Of a DNA stretch of 64,000 bases, positions 10,806 through 23,337 are shown piece by piece. How positions within the stretch are numbered: position 1 is the stretch's first letter; every line of letters starts with the position of its first letter. Source of the DNA: Gonocerus acuteangulatus (lineage: Eukaryota; Arthropoda; Insecta; Hemiptera; Coreidae); assembly GCA_946811695.1 (NCBI GenBank), contig OX328128.1, forward strand, positions 74,842,531-74,906,530, in the 5' to 3' direction. The translations under genes were made by a program, and so were the position numbers. Under the pieces are notes generated by a model. It did no database searches. It was given only the letters and a program-made list of their open reading frames with translations, and was not told where the DNA came from.

Positions 10806-11930
10806 CTGTTCGCTCATTTCTGGCTTCCCTGATGGTCCGATTTTGATGAAATTTGGTACAAAAATCTGTCGTCCAATTTGAAAGGTCAAGTTCGTTAACC
10901 AGAAAAATCCGCCCACTGGAAGATGGCGTTTGGGGCGAAATTCGCGCAAAAAAATCGTAACGCTTACGTTTTTGAGTTCATTAGCTTGTAAGTACTCTTT
11001 TTATAGGCTTCTTGGGCTAGGAAAACGAATGGAACCATTTTCAAGGCGATAGCTTTAACTGTTTTCGAGAAAACGGAAAAAATAATTTTTGAATGCCGTT
11101 TTTGGTTTGGGTACTTAGAATCATGGGATTCAGTTGAAACATTTACTGCATGTTCTACTTTCATTAAAACAAATATGTTGAAATTGTGGTTGCGATTGGA
11201 GTTAAGGAAGGGTTAGAATAAAATATTTTATTAACAGACATAAAACAGTTTTGGTAACTTTGTATACTTTCCTTAATATCTCGAAAAAGGTTGAGAATTT
11301 GGGAAACGGAAGAATACCATTAGAAAGCTTACTAAATGCTCTACAAAAAAGGTTCTAATAAAAGTTTTGATTAGGCGATGTCAATCGGAGAAATAAGTGC
11401 TTAAAACTTTAAAGTAATTTATTTCGCTTATTCGAACTGTTCTTTTTGTCTTTGATATTGATACTTAAAATTATGGGATTCAGTTGAAACATTTTCTGCA
11501 TGTTTGAATTTCATCAACACTAATATGTTAAAATTTTGGTTACGTTTGGAGCTAAGTAAGGATTAGAATAAAATATTTTATTAACAGACATTAAATGTTT
11601 TGGGAACTTCGTATACATTCCCTAATATCTCGAAGACGGTTAGGAATATTGGTAAACGGAGGGTTACCATGCGAAAGCTTACTAAATGTTCTACAAAAAA
11701 GATTCTAAAACAATTTTTGATTAGGCTATGTCAATCGGAGAAATAAGTGCTTAAACTTTCAAGTAATTGATTTCGTTTATTCGAACGGTTCTTTTTGTTT
11801 GTTTTTATTCCTTGTTATTTTTTAATTGCTTAAAATTGGATAATGTATTTGAAAATAAAACAGATTAATTAAAATAAGAAAAACAATTCATTGTTAAAAA
11901 TATATCAGGCTGTACCGTATGAAATGTCAG
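10637..11930 (-). mobile_element. H1 element, 5'-truncated
   Basis: TTAG at 10637 is the complement of the terminal CTAA, followed by the hairpin arms GGTTCCTCCCT/AGGGAGGAACC and the standard H1 interior with (TA)n at 10775-10801. It lies against plus-oriented H1 interior at about 10500-10636, so elements are nested. No 5' terminus is found before the mariner-like fragment near 11.95 kb. Confidence 0.6.
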
Positions 11931-12009
11931 TTTTGGATTTGTCGATTTCCTTCAAATGTCTTGAAACTGTCGAGGCTCCTACTCCAAGTTCTTTGGCATA
12001 TTCCCTAGT
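11931..12009 (-). pseudogene. mariner-type transposase N-terminal fragment
   Basis: A minus-strand frame reads EYAKELGVGASTVSRHLKEI, a helix-turn-helix resembling the N-terminal domain of mariner-family transposases. No catalytic domain follows. The same fragment with one conservative change is at 16816-16893. Confidence 0.45.
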
Positions 12010-12179
12010 GTTTTTAATGGCTTATAGTAGTCAAATGTATTTGTCAATAAAACAGGATACGTATAATTAGAATCAATATTTTGTTTGTTAGAATTCGAAG
12101 ATGCCGTATGAATATCTAGATTACGGTACTGGTGTTGATTTCGTTCTTTAGAATTATTCTTGGTATTCCCTATTTTCAT

Positions 12180-13640
12180 CTGTTACCCATAGTTTTTTAT
12201 TGTTAGTAGGTTTTTCTTATTGATTATAGAATATAAATCTATTTGGCTATAAAACAGGATACGTAAAATTAGTGACAATACTTCGGAGATTTCTGAGCGA
12301 AATACTTTTAAGATTTTCTACCACCACGAACGGCTTTTTTCCTCTATTTTCATCCACTAGATAGGCTTTATTTTGCACATTTTTCTATATAAGTTTTATT
12401 CAGCAGGGGATTCCGATGAAATGTCGTGTTTTTGCTGTGGATTTTAAATACGATGTATCTAAGATTGGATAACATTAGCGAGTCTACATAGTTAAGAACC
12501 GACGACGGAGGATTACTTCTTGCTATGATTTAGTCTACATATGTATATTAAGTCCTAAATCCAAAAAATAAACTTCACAACGGTTAGATACTATGAGCGA
12601 ATATGGCGGTTCAATGCCCGTAGAAACAAGGGGGCCGCAGGAAATTTACCTGCTAAGAGTTAATCCTCAAGAGCTGTAAATATACCCCAGGTATCTGCCG
12701 ACACAAATACAAAGCCTAGGCGGAGAGCACCCCAAACACTCAGATCCAAACATAAGGTTATATACTAAATATTCATAAAGACTACTTAGTTGTAAACCGA
12801 TTCATCAATTAGCAATCAATAGTTTTCAACATTGGTTATATACTAAATATTGATAAAAAGTATTTAATTAGAAAAAAAACAATATTCCAGATAAAAAAAC
12901 AATTTCACTGATAAATTCAATAAAAACAAAAAACAACCAATTGAAAAATGGGATAAACAAAGACAGAAACCCGTTAAAAACAACAAAACAAACACTTTTT
13001 AGGTTATAAGCGTTTATATCTCTGATTGACATTGCCCCATCTAATATTGCTTCAGAACCTTTTTTGTAGAGAATTTAGTAAGTATTCGAATGGTTTCTTT
13101 CCACTTACCACGATTTCCCAACCGTTATCGAGAAATTTACGAAAAATGTATGAAGATCCGAACATTTTTCATGTCTATTAATAATTTTTTTTTCGCATAC
13201 TTCCTTAACTCCAAATATTACCAAAATTTAAACATGTTAGTTGGGATTAATTTCCAAGATATAGAAAATATTTCAATTGAATCCCGCGATTCTAAGTACC
13301 CACAAAAAAATAATGACATGCGAAAATATTGATTCCACTTTTCTCAAAAACAGTTACAGATATCGTCTTAAAAATGGTTTCATTCGTTTTCCTATGCTAA
13401 GAAACCTATAAAAGAAGTACCTGCAAGCATATGAACTCAAAAACGTACGCGTTACGATTTTTTTTGCGCGAATTTCGCCCCAAACGCCATCTTCCATTGG
13501 GCGGATTCTGCTGGTTAACGAAGTTGACCTTTCAAATTAGATGACAGATTTTTGTACCAAATTTCATCAAAATCGGACCATTTTTGAGCCGTCAGGAGCG
13601 CGAACAGCCAAGCACATATATATATATTTATATATATTTT
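12180..13640. repeat. inverted long repeat X (pair at 28690-30090)
   Basis: About 1.4 kb, nearly identical in reverse orientation to 28690-30090, including a unique-looking stretch with GCCGACACAAATACAAAGCC. Part of it (12180-12880) recurs in direct orientation at 17040-17770. The interior from about 13000 on is H1-type sequence. Confidence 0.7.
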
Positions 13641-13646
13641 TTAATT

Positions 13647-13810
13647 TTAGCGCGGTTCCTCCCTCCCCCATAGGGAGGAACCCCGCTTATAGGGTTGATA
13701 CAATGAAACAATCCGGAAGTGCCGACCAGAAAATTTCGCGTTTCAGAACCCCTAGAGACCGAAAATAACGGTGGTTCAAATTCGTATATATATATATATA
13801 TATATGTATA

Positions 13811-13877
<67 letters not shown>

Positions 13878-15238
13878 CTGTTCGCTCTCTAAATAGAAGA
13901 CGAATGGTCCGATTTTGATGAAATTTGGTACAAAAATCCTTCGTCTAATTTGAAAGGTCAAGTTCGTTAACCAGCAAAATCCGCCTACTGGAAGATGGCG
14001 TTTGGGGCGAAATTCGCGCAAAAAAAATCGTAACGCTTACGTTTTTGAGTTCATAAGCTTCTAAGTACTCGTTTTATATGACTCCTGGGCTAGGAAAACG
14101 AATGAAACCATTTTGAAGGCGATAGCTTTAACCGTTTTTGAGAAAATTGGAAAAATATTTTTTGAATACCGTTTTTGGTTTGGGTACTTAGAATTACGGG
14201 ATTCAGTTGAAACTTTATCTGCTTGTTATACTTTCGTTAAAACTAATATGTTGAAAGTTTTGTTACGTTTGGAGTTAAGGAAGGGTTAGAATAAAATATT
14301 TTATGAACAGACATGAAAAGTTTTGGGAAGTTCGTATACTTTCATTAATATCTCGAACACGGTTGGGAAATCGTGGTAAGTGGATAGAAACTATTTGAAA
14401 GCTTACTAAATTCTCTACAAAAAAGAATCTGAAACTATTTTTGATTAGGCTATGTCAATCGGAGAAATAAGTGCTTAAAACTTCAAATACGTCTGTTTTG
14501 TTCTTATGAACGGGTTTTTGTCGTTCTTGTTGTAATTTTTGTCTCTTTCCCTTCGTTTTTTATTGCTTTTTATTTTTGTAATTTCTTATGTTGCGAAAAT
14601 TTTGTGTGTAAAACAGGATATGAAAAATGAGGCCAATTTTCTGTTGCTAGAAATAATATAAATTTTGGGAACTTTCATTATTATCTCGAAAACTGTTGAG
14701 AATTTTGGTAAACGGAAGAATACCATTAGAAAGCTTATTAAATGCTCTACATAAAAGGTTCTAATGAAAGTTTTGATTAGGCGATGTCAATCGGAGAAAT
14801 AAGAGGTTAAAGCTTTAAAGTAATTGATTTCGCTTATTCGAAGTGTTCTTTTTGTCTGTGTTTTATTCCTTGTTATTTTTTAATTGCTTGTAGTTGGATA
14901 ATGAATTCGAAAATAAAACAGGTTAAGTAAAATAACAAAAACAATTTATTGTTAGAAATATAGAGTTCCAAGATTCCAAGACCTTGTAACTAGCGGGACG
15001 GTTTCTATTGTTGCCGACCCATCCAGGTAAGATTGTAAATCCTACCTTTCAAGACTGGTGGAACCAAAATATAACTGTCAGGGTTCGGTCACTGCTACTT
15101 AATAAAACTACATTTTATCGTAAAAATGGTTTTATTGTGCCGACGTTTCGGCTTGAACTTTAAGCCTTCATCAGGGCTGTAAATACAAGTAGGACATATT
15201 TAACAGTAATATATGCACATATCTATGTAAATATACCT

Positions 15239-15316
<78 letters not shown>

Positions 15317-15588
15317 CATATATAATATATATATATTTATATATATGCATATACACATACACATATACACGCACACATATGTACATATATATGCCCACAT
15401 ACATACACATATGGGGTATGTATTATTAAGTAGCAGTGACCTAACCCGGACAATCCCTACCTTGCATCATCAACGGTCAACGATCTCCTCTGAACAAAAT
15501 AATAACTGCTTCTATTTTAATCTTTCGAAATTAGACTAGGGATAAGAACGGAACCGCGCTAAGATGAGGCAGTTCCTGCGAGTCGGAC
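13647..15588 (-). mobile_element. H1 element, complete copy with an insertion
   Basis: The 3' end (TTAG at 13647 and hairpin) and the 5' end (complement of GTCCGACTCGCAGGAACTGC at 15588) are both present. (TA)n occupies 13785-13871. A Penelope-like fragment bounded by a 25-bp inverted repeat is inserted at 15081-15447. A second H1 copy starts 54 bp to the right. Confidence 0.7.
15081..15447 (-). mobile_element. inverted-repeat-bounded Penelope-like fragment
   Basis: The outer 25 bp at each side are inverted repeats with one mismatch (core GGTCACTGCTACTTAATAA). Inside, on the minus strand, is a CTGATGA-hairpin-GAAACGTC motif (15141-15175) of the kind found in Penelope-like elements, and a long TA/CA-rich tract at 15240-15410. 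Confidence 0.45.
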
Positions 15589-15641
15589 TTTTTTTTATTT
15601 GTTTCCTCCTTACAGTAACCCTGCAAGAAGGGAGTTTATTT

Positions 15642-15803
15642 TTAGCGCGGTTCCTCCCTCCCCCATAGGGAGGAACCCCGCTTATAAGGTTGATACAATG
15701 AAACAATCCGGAAGTGCCGACTAGAAAATTTTGCGTTTCAGAACCCCTAGAAACCGAAAATAACGGTGGTTCAAATTTGTATATATATATATATATATGT
15801 ATA

Positions 15804-15876
<73 letters not shown>

Positions 15877-16800
15877 CTGTTCGCTCTCTAAATAGAAGAC
15901 GAATGGTCCGATTTTGATGAAATTTGGTACAAAAATCTGTCGTCCAATTTGAAAGGTCAAGTTCGTTAACCAGCAAAATCCGCCCACTGGAAGATGGCGT
16001 TTGGGGCGAAATTCGCGCAGAAAAAATCATAACGCTTACGTTTTTGAGTTCATACGCTTGTAAGTACTCGTTTTATAGGCTTCTTGGGCTAGAAAAACGA
16101 ATGAAACCATTTTCAAGGCGATAGCTTTAACCGTTGTCGAGAAAATTGGAAAAATAGTTTTTGAATACCGTTTTTGGTTTGGGTACTTAGAATAACGGGA
16201 TTCAGTTGAAACATTATGTGCATGTTCTACTTTCATTAAAACTAATATGTTGAAAGTTATGTTTCGTTTGGAGTTAAGGAAGGGTTAGAATAAAATATTT
16301 TATGAACAGATATGAAAAGTTTTGGAAACTTCGTATACTTTCATTAATATCTCGAACACGGTTGGGAAATCGTGGTAAGTGGATTGAAACTATTTGAAAG
16401 CTTACTAAATTCTCTACAAAAATGATTCTAAAACTATTTTTGATTAGGTTATGTCAATCGGAGAAATAAATGCTTAAAACTTCAAATACGTCTGTTTTGT
16501 TCTTATGAACGGGTTTTTGTCGTTCTTTTTGTAATTTTTGTCTCTTTCCCTTGGTTTTTTATTGCTTTTTATTTCTTTAATTTCTTATGTTGTATTTGTA
16601 AGGAAAATGTATGTGTGTGTAAAACAGGATAGGTAAAATGAGACCAATTTTCTGTTGTCAGAAATAATGAAAAGTTTTGGGAACTTCGTATAATTTCTTA
16701 ATATCTCGAAAACGGTTGAAAATCTTGGGAAGCGAAAGGTTACCATTCGAAAGCTTACTAAATGGTCTACAAGAAAGGTTCTAAAGAAAGTTTTGAATAA
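15642..16800 (-). mobile_element. H1 element, 5'-truncated
   Basis: 3' end at 15642 (TTAG, hairpin), (TA)n at 15781-15871, then H1 interior. It merges into the mariner-like fragment at 16816 without a recognisable 5' end. Its layout matches 10637-11930. Confidence 0.65.
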
Positions 16801-16815
16801 GCGAAGTAATGTCAG

Positions 16816-16893
16816 CTTTGGATTTGTCGATTTCCTTCAAATGTCTTGAAACTGTCGAGGCTCCTATTCCGAGTTCTTTGGCATATTCCCTAG
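16816..16893 (-). pseudogene. mariner-type transposase fragment, second copy
   Basis: A minus-strand frame with EYAKELGIGASTVSRHLKEI, duplicated together with the following 900 bp from the 11.93-12.88 kb region. Confidence 0.45.
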
Positions 16894-17039
16894 TGTTTTT
16901 AATTGCTTATAGTAGTCAAATGTATTTGTCAATAAAACAGGATACGTATAATTAGAATCAATATTTTGTTTGTTAGAATTCGATGATGCCGTATGAATAT
17001 CTAGATTACAGTACTGGTGTTGATTTCGTTGTTTAGAAT

Positions 17040-17770
17040 TATTCTTGGTATTCCCTATTTTCATCTGTTACCCATAGTTTTTTATTGTTAGTAGGTTTTT
17101 CTTATTGATTATAGAATATAAATCTATTTGGCTATAAAACAGGATACGTAAAATTAGTGACAATATTTCGGAGATTTCTGAGCGAAATACTTTTAAGATT
17201 TTCTACCACCACGAACGGCTTTTTTCCTCTATTTTTATCCACTAGATAGGCTTTATTTTGCATATTATTCTATATAAGTTTTATTCAGCAGGGGATTCTG
17301 ATGAAATGTCGTGTTTTTGCTGTGGATTTTAAATACGATGTATCTAAGATTGGATAACATTAGCGAGTCTACATAGTTAAGAACCGACGACGGAGGATTA
17401 CTTCTTGCTATGATTTAGTCTACATATGTATATTAAGTCCTAAATCCAAAAAATAAACTTCACAACGGTTAGATACTATGAGCGTATATGGCGGTTCAAT
17501 GCCCGTAGAACACAATGGGGCCGCAGGAAATTTACCTGCTAAGAGTTAATCCTCAAGAGCTGTAAATATACCCCAGGTATCTGCCGACACAAATACAAAG
17601 CCTAGGCGGAGAGCACCCCAAAAACACAGATCCAAAAATAGGTTATATACTAAATATTCATAAAGACTACTTAGTTGTAAACCGATTCATCAATTAGCAA
17701 TCAATAATTTTCAACAAAGGTTATATACTAAATATTGATAAAAAGTATTTAATTAGAAAAAAATCAATAT
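17040..17770. repeat. direct repeat of 12180-12880
   Basis: Near-identical run including ATACCCCAGGTATCTGCCGA and GGTTATATACTAAATATTCA. The following 17771-18185 is AT-rich with no recognised feature. Confidence 0.7.
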
Positions 17771-18185
17771 TCCACAAGACTTGTTTTTGGTCCATTTGTG
17801 ACTACTCCGTAGACTTAATTAGGTATATTATTCTATTGTAGTTGGGCAACTAAACTTTGTTTTATTTTGTTAAATAAAGTTTTTTTTTTGACTTGTTATT
17901 CGTCAAGACTTTTATTTGTCCTTGTGTATTTACTAGATACGTTTTATTCGGCATATTATTCTATATAGGCTATATTAGGCAGGGTATTCTACTCAATCTT
18001 GTGTACTTCTTCTTGATCCTTCTGTACATGGGCGTATATAAAAACAATTTCGGGGGGGGGCTGAGACCATTTCCAGGGTATGGAATACTAAATATTTAGA
18101 GCTTGGAATAGTTTTAGGCAACTAAAACGCTATTGCACGTAAAATAAAATATGTTTTATGAACTAAGTGATCTTATTTAATTTAT

Positions 18186-18756
18186 TTTTAAGGGTTTTAC
18201 GAGAAGTTTTTATCATCAATTCAAAATTTCGGGAGGGGCTGCAGCCCCCTCAGCCCCCCCCCCTCATATACGCCCATGCTTCTTTATCCTCTAGAAAGGC
18301 TTTATTAGGCATATTTTGTATTGATTTATAGAGCTTTGCTTTAGAATGAGAGCCAGATTCTGTAATTTCCGCTTCTGTGTAAAAGTTAGCTACTGTCGGT
18401 GTCCCTGACGCCTTAATATCACTTTTATTCGAGATGTTCGAGAGGATTTTGACAATTTTCACGAGATATATAAAAAAAAATAAGTTTATTTCTTTTCTAA
18501 GCTTATCAAATGGCACTAGGGACATGAACGGAACCGCGCTAAGATGCTGCAGTTCCTGCGAGTCGGACTTTTTTATACTTTCCTTAATATCTCGAAAAAG
18601 GTTGAGAATATTGGGAAACGGAAGATGGCCATTAGAAAGCTCATTAAATGCTCTACAAAAATGGTTCTGATGAAAGTTTTGATTAGGCGATGTCAATCGG
18701 AGAAATAAGTGCTTAAAACTTTAAAGTAATTAATTTCGCTTATTCGAACTGTTCTT
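18186..18756 (-). repeat. inverted repeat Y (pair at 26430-26990), containing an H1 5' terminus
   Basis: About 550 bp, nearly identical in reverse to 26430-26990. It includes an H1 5' end near 18569 joined to the same host sequence (TATACTTTCCTTAATATCTC). Because the insertion junction is shared, the pair arose by duplication, not by two insertions. Confidence 0.7.
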
Positions 18757-18884
18757 TTAGCGCGGTTACTCCCTATCTCCATAGGGAGAACCCGCTTATG
18801 AGGTTGACCTCACGACGCAATCCGGAAGTGCCGACTAGAAACTTTCAGACCCTATAGATCACGAAAATATAGGTGGCCCAAATT

Positions 18885-18949
<65 letters not shown>

Positions 18950-20157
18950 TTATATATATGCTTGTCTGTTCGCGCTCTAGCAAGCTCAAAAATGGTCCGA
19001 TTTTAACAAAATTTGGTATAAAAATCTGTCGTCTCATTTGAAAGGTCAAGTTCGTTAACCAGCAGAATCCGCGCATTAGAAGATAGTGTTTGGGGCAAAA
19101 TTCGCGCAAAAAAAATCGTAACGCTTACGTTTTTGAGTTCATATGCTTGCAGGTACTTGTTTTATAGGTTTCTTAACATAAGAAAATGAATGGAACCATT
19201 TATAAGGCGATATATGTAACCGTTCCTGAGAAAAGTGGAATCAATGTTTTTGTAAGACATTTTTTTGTAAGTACTTAGAATTGCGGGACTCAATTGAAAT
19301 ATTTTCTACAACTTGGAAATTAATCCCAACTAAGAGGTTTAAATTTTGGTTATATTTGGAGTTAAGGAAGTATGCGAAAAAAATTATTTTATTAATAGAC
19401 ATGAAAAGTTTTCGGATCTTCATACATTTTTCGTAAATATCTCGATAACGGTTGGGGAATCGTGCTAAGTGGAAGGTGACCTATCGAATGTTTACTAAAT
19501 TCTCTACAAAAAAGGTTCTGAAGCAATATTCGATGAGGCAACGTCAATCAGAGATATAAGCGCTTAAAACTTAAAAAGTGTTTGTTTAGTTGTTTTGAAA
19601 GGGGTTTTCTCTTTGTTCATCTCACTTTTTAATTGGTTGTTTCTATTTTTAAATTGAATTTATCAGTAAAATTAGTATTGTAGTAAAATAAGCTACGAAA
19701 TGGTGACAGGTATTGTTGTGGCTGTGGTAATCATGATGGCTGTGGCTAATAATAATTTTGAATTCTCCTGTGTATGTAACCTTCCTCATAGCCTCTAACT
19801 GAAGTAATCGTTATTTCTTATTTTATAGAAAGATTTAACCCATGAGAGAATGGAATTTTATTCGCCATGAAGCACATATTTACTGTTGATTATAACAGTA
19901 AAACGAATTTGCTAGTAAAACAAGATACTTAAAATGACAACGAATTTTTGGTTGTTTAGAATAGAGCCTTCTTAGCAATAGTCAAAGAGTAAGTACGTTT
20001 TCAGTACATAATTGTATTGACTTATACAGATTAAGAATTATCCGCTTCTGTGTAAGTTGGCTACTGTCAGTTTCCTGTGATTTGTGATGCTAATCTATTC
20101 CATTTCTTCGAGATGTACGTAATCGCGCTAAGATGACGCAGTTCCTGTGAGTCTGAC
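18757..20157 (-). mobile_element. H1 subfamily b element, complete copy
   Basis: TTAG plus a shorter hairpin (ACTCCCTATCTCCATAGGGAG) at the 3' end, a (TA)n tract at 18888-18940, and a 5' end at 20157 reading GTCAGACTCACAGGAACTGC on the minus strand. At 1401 bp it is a good reference copy. Its interior supplies the empty-site sequences for insertions elsewhere (19500-19600). Confidence 0.7.
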
Positions 20158-20159
20158 TT

Positions 20160-20835
20160 TTTCTAGAGCATTTAGTACGATTTCGAATGGTAACCGAGAT
20201 TCTCAACCGTTTTCGAGATATTAAGGAAAGTATACGAAATTTCCAAAGCTTTTCATCTCTATTAATAAATTATTATAATCTAACCCTTCCTAACTCCAAA
20301 CGTAACCAAATTTTCAACATACTAGTTTTGATGAAATTAGAACATGCAGAAAATGTTTCAACTGAATCCCATGATTCTAAGTACCCAAACCAAAAGCGTT
20401 ATTCAACATCTATTTTTCCAATTTTCTCGAAAACGGTTAAAAATATCGCCTTATAAATGGTTTCATTTGTTTTCCTAGACCAAGAAGCCTATAAAACGAG
20501 TACTTGCAAGCATATGAAGTAAGCGCAACGATTTTTGTCGCGCGAATTTCGCTCCAAAAACCATGTTCCGATGGGCGGATTCTGCTGGTTAACTAACTTG
20601 ACCTTTCAAATTAGACGAAACATTTTTGTACCAAATTTCATCTAAATCGGACCATTCGTTTAGGAGCGTTTAGGAACATATAAATGTATATATATAAAAA
20701 TTTGAACTACCGTCATTTTCGGTCTCTAGGGGTTCTGAAACGCAAAATTTTCTAGTCGGCACTTCCGGATTGTTTCATGAGATCAACCTTATAAGCGGGG
20801 TTCCTCCCTATGAAGGGAGGGAAGAACCGCGCTAA
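20160..20835 (+). mobile_element. H1 element, 3' part
   Basis: Plus-oriented interior starting at the AGCATTTAGTACGATTTCGA region, ending in the hairpin and CTAA at 20832-20835. The (TA)n tract is very short (about 20686-20698). The 5' half is missing. Confidence 0.6.
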
Positions 20836-20841
20836 AAGAGA

Positions 20842-21432
20842 TGGCTGTAGCTAATCATGATGGCATTATCATACGTTTCTGTTTAATGCCCTTATTTATA
20901 TAACTTTCCTCAATCTGCTAAAACTATAGTTATCATTATTTCTTATTTCATAGCAAAGATTTAACCCACGAGAGAATGTAATTTTATTCGCCATGAAGTA
21001 CATATCTACAATTGATTTTAACAGTAAAACCGTCGGCCTTATCTTCATGGATCAGGTCTCATTCGAATTAACAAGAATCGAATAAAACATTCAAATAAAT
21101 GATTTAGGGTATTTGACGTTTTCTGTTATAAATAATACATTATCAATATTTAAAGATAAATACATTTATATTTATAGATAAAAATTAGGGCCACGTCCAG
21201 TCTGGTCATGCTCTGACAGAATCCAATATGGAGGAAAATAGTCAGCTGATCGATAATCGTAGTTATATGCTTACAATTAATTTACGGAAGATATATATTC
21301 TCAATACATTAAAAAGTCGCTTAATTTAAATATATTTTTTATTTGTTGTCAAATAAGGTTATTAAAACATAAGTCTGGTCGTGACTCTACTAGTAGAAGG
21401 ATCTCCTTCTCATGTTGAAACCGTAAGTTGTT
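20842..21432. repeat. 590-bp direct repeat, copy 2
   Basis: Copy of 2646-3235, interrupted at its right end by the Tigger element that begins at 21436. Confidence 0.7.
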
Positions 21433-21435
21433 ATA

Positions 21436-22644
21436 GAGTGAAACCACTCTATAGCGGACACCTCTGGGAGAACCAAAGTTGTCCACTATAGAGGTCTCCG
21501 CTATACAGAGGGGTTGGTCCAGATGGATACGTACCGAATTTGTACATTTCATTCATGTTTTCATTAACCATTTAATAATTACCCATCACAAGTTTATTAA
21601 GTATATAGAAAGAAGTTCAATAAGTATAAAATTAAAAAAAAAAAAAAGAATTAAAAATATTTTTAGGCTTATATCCAAAGAGTAATGATGGAAGCTTGGA
21701 TTCCTACTGAGTAACTGTTTCCGCATTCACCGATGCCGATTCTCCACACCTGTCACGAAATTTTTCCAGTCACCCATTGGAAGCTTTAAATTCAGAATAG
21801 CCTAACTGTCCAGCTATCTCCAGTGCTTTTGCCTGGATCATAGGACCTGATATGGGAATGTTTTGAGCCAGCACTCTTTTAAAACATTCCAGTGTAGCGA
21901 GATCGATTGTAAATCCGTGTCCAGTTCTTAGTTCTTGGACAACATGTTTGTCACAATTGTCCGCCCATTTCTGCAAAATTTCATCTTTCTTTTTCAATAT
22001 TTCTGCTGCTTGTGTTCTCTCTATCTTAAAAAACTCGGCAACTTTACGCACACCACAATTTTCGCGATTAGAAAATGTTATCACGTCAATTTGTTCTTTA
22101 AGTGTCAGAGATTTCCGATTAGACATATTGAAGAGAGAGCACGATACTTACTCAACAAGAGCTAACAACCAACTTAAAAGTGAAGTTCTGCGGAAGGAAT
22201 GTGAACCGAACAGACTCATGGAATATTCCCGGAACCGTGATACCGCGTAGGCAAAACAATAGTAATCTGCCTGCGGGAAAATCATATACTTCTGCTGAAA
22301 AGGAAGGGGTTCTTGGTGTGAAATTCCTAGGAAAATATTATAGTCACTATTCTATTTATATATCTTATTCTTACAAAGAGTTTGTCATTGTTAAAGCATT
22401 CTACTGGAAACCTACACCGGTAGGAATGCTTCGATAACTGACATTACTTATAACTTGCATTACATGCTGTACTTGTCCGTAGTAAGGAGGTAGAAAATCA
22501 GGTTTCTCTGTCCGTGTCCGTTGTACAGAGGTGTCCGCAATATAGAGGTTTATTTTACCTATAGACAAATTCGGGAGTTCAAGAAAATGTCCGTTAATAG
22601 AGGTGTCCGCTGTAGGGAGGTGTCCGTTAAGGGAGGTTTAACTG
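21436..22644 (-). mobile_element. Tigger/pogo DNA transposon 2, internally deleted
   Basis: TA flanks both ends (21434-21435, 22645-22646). The terminal repeats contain GCGGACACCTCT and related GTGTCCG motifs repeated several times inside each end. It is only 1.2 kb and has lost the nuclease domain. The duplicate of the flanking sequence at 3.23 kb shows the unoccupied TA. Confidence 0.8.
21704..22126 (-). pseudogene. Tigger-type transposase, DNA-binding half only
   Basis: Starts MSNRKSLTLKEQIDVITFSN, has the CENP-B-like two-part helix-turn-helix region (VRKVAEFFKIERTQ; LGYSEFKASNG), and at the position of the family's conserved Trp reads TGA. It then continues in frame (LEKFRDRCGESAS) to a stop at 21704. 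The DDE nuclease is absent by deletion. Confidence 0.75.
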
Positions 22645-22935
22645 TATATGTATATAGTATTCATGTATATGTATATAGTATATAGTATGTATATATGTAT
22701 ATAGTATTTATGAATATGTATATAGTATATAGTATTTATATGTATATAGTATTTATTGTATAATTGTAATAATAATTGTATGAGGCCTTATATAGAATGT
22801 AAATATATAGACAATAACGTAATATAATGTAGTAATATATAAATGATGTAAGTATAGACAATTATGTAATTTAATATAATGTAATAATGCATAAACGATA
22901 TAAATATATAGACAATAATGTAATATAATGTAATG
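22645..22935. repeat. low-complexity TA/GTATATA-rich tract
   Basis: Irregular repeats of GTATATAGTATTTAT and AATATAATGTAATAA. No gene is visible. Confidence 0.6.
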
Positions 22936-23193
22936 ATATCGTCGATACAAAAGCAAAGTAACGAATATGAAAATCAACACTTTTCAGAGTGGAAAAGTAT
23001 TTATTCATAACTTTTTTTTGGACAGTCAAATATTCGGCAGATTTGACCTTTTGATAGTGGAATACTTTCCCTTTAATAGAGTGAAGTCAGATTGAAGAAT
23101 TTGCCGTAAATAAGTCCAGCGGAAATGATTAAAGATGGACAATGAAAGATGCATTTTTTCATATTCGTTAGTTTGCTTTTGTATCGACGATAT
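22936..23193. mobile_element. foldback/MITE with 38-bp terminal inverted repeats
   Basis: The left arm starts ATATCGTCGATACAAAAGC and the right arm is its complement, with one mismatch in 38 bp. A second inner pair (AGTGGAAAAGTATTT / GAATACTTTCC) suggests a longer decayed hairpin. No coding capacity. A (TA)n tract follows at 23228-23260. Confidence 0.55.
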
Positions 23194-23223
23194 ATACACA
23201 ATGTTAACATGTAGAAAATAATG

Positions 23224-23264
<41 letters not shown>

Positions 23265-23337
23265 AAGGTGTACATCGCTATAAAGCGTTAACACAAAAAG
23301 AAAAAAAAAAAAGAAGAAAAGTTGTATATAAATAACT

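Noticed and set aside
18250..18696. 148-residue minus-strand frame, with a matching one at 26490-26963
   Set aside because: The frame crosses an H1 insertion junction and H1 terminal sequence. The match reflects a DNA-level segmental duplication, not coding conservation.
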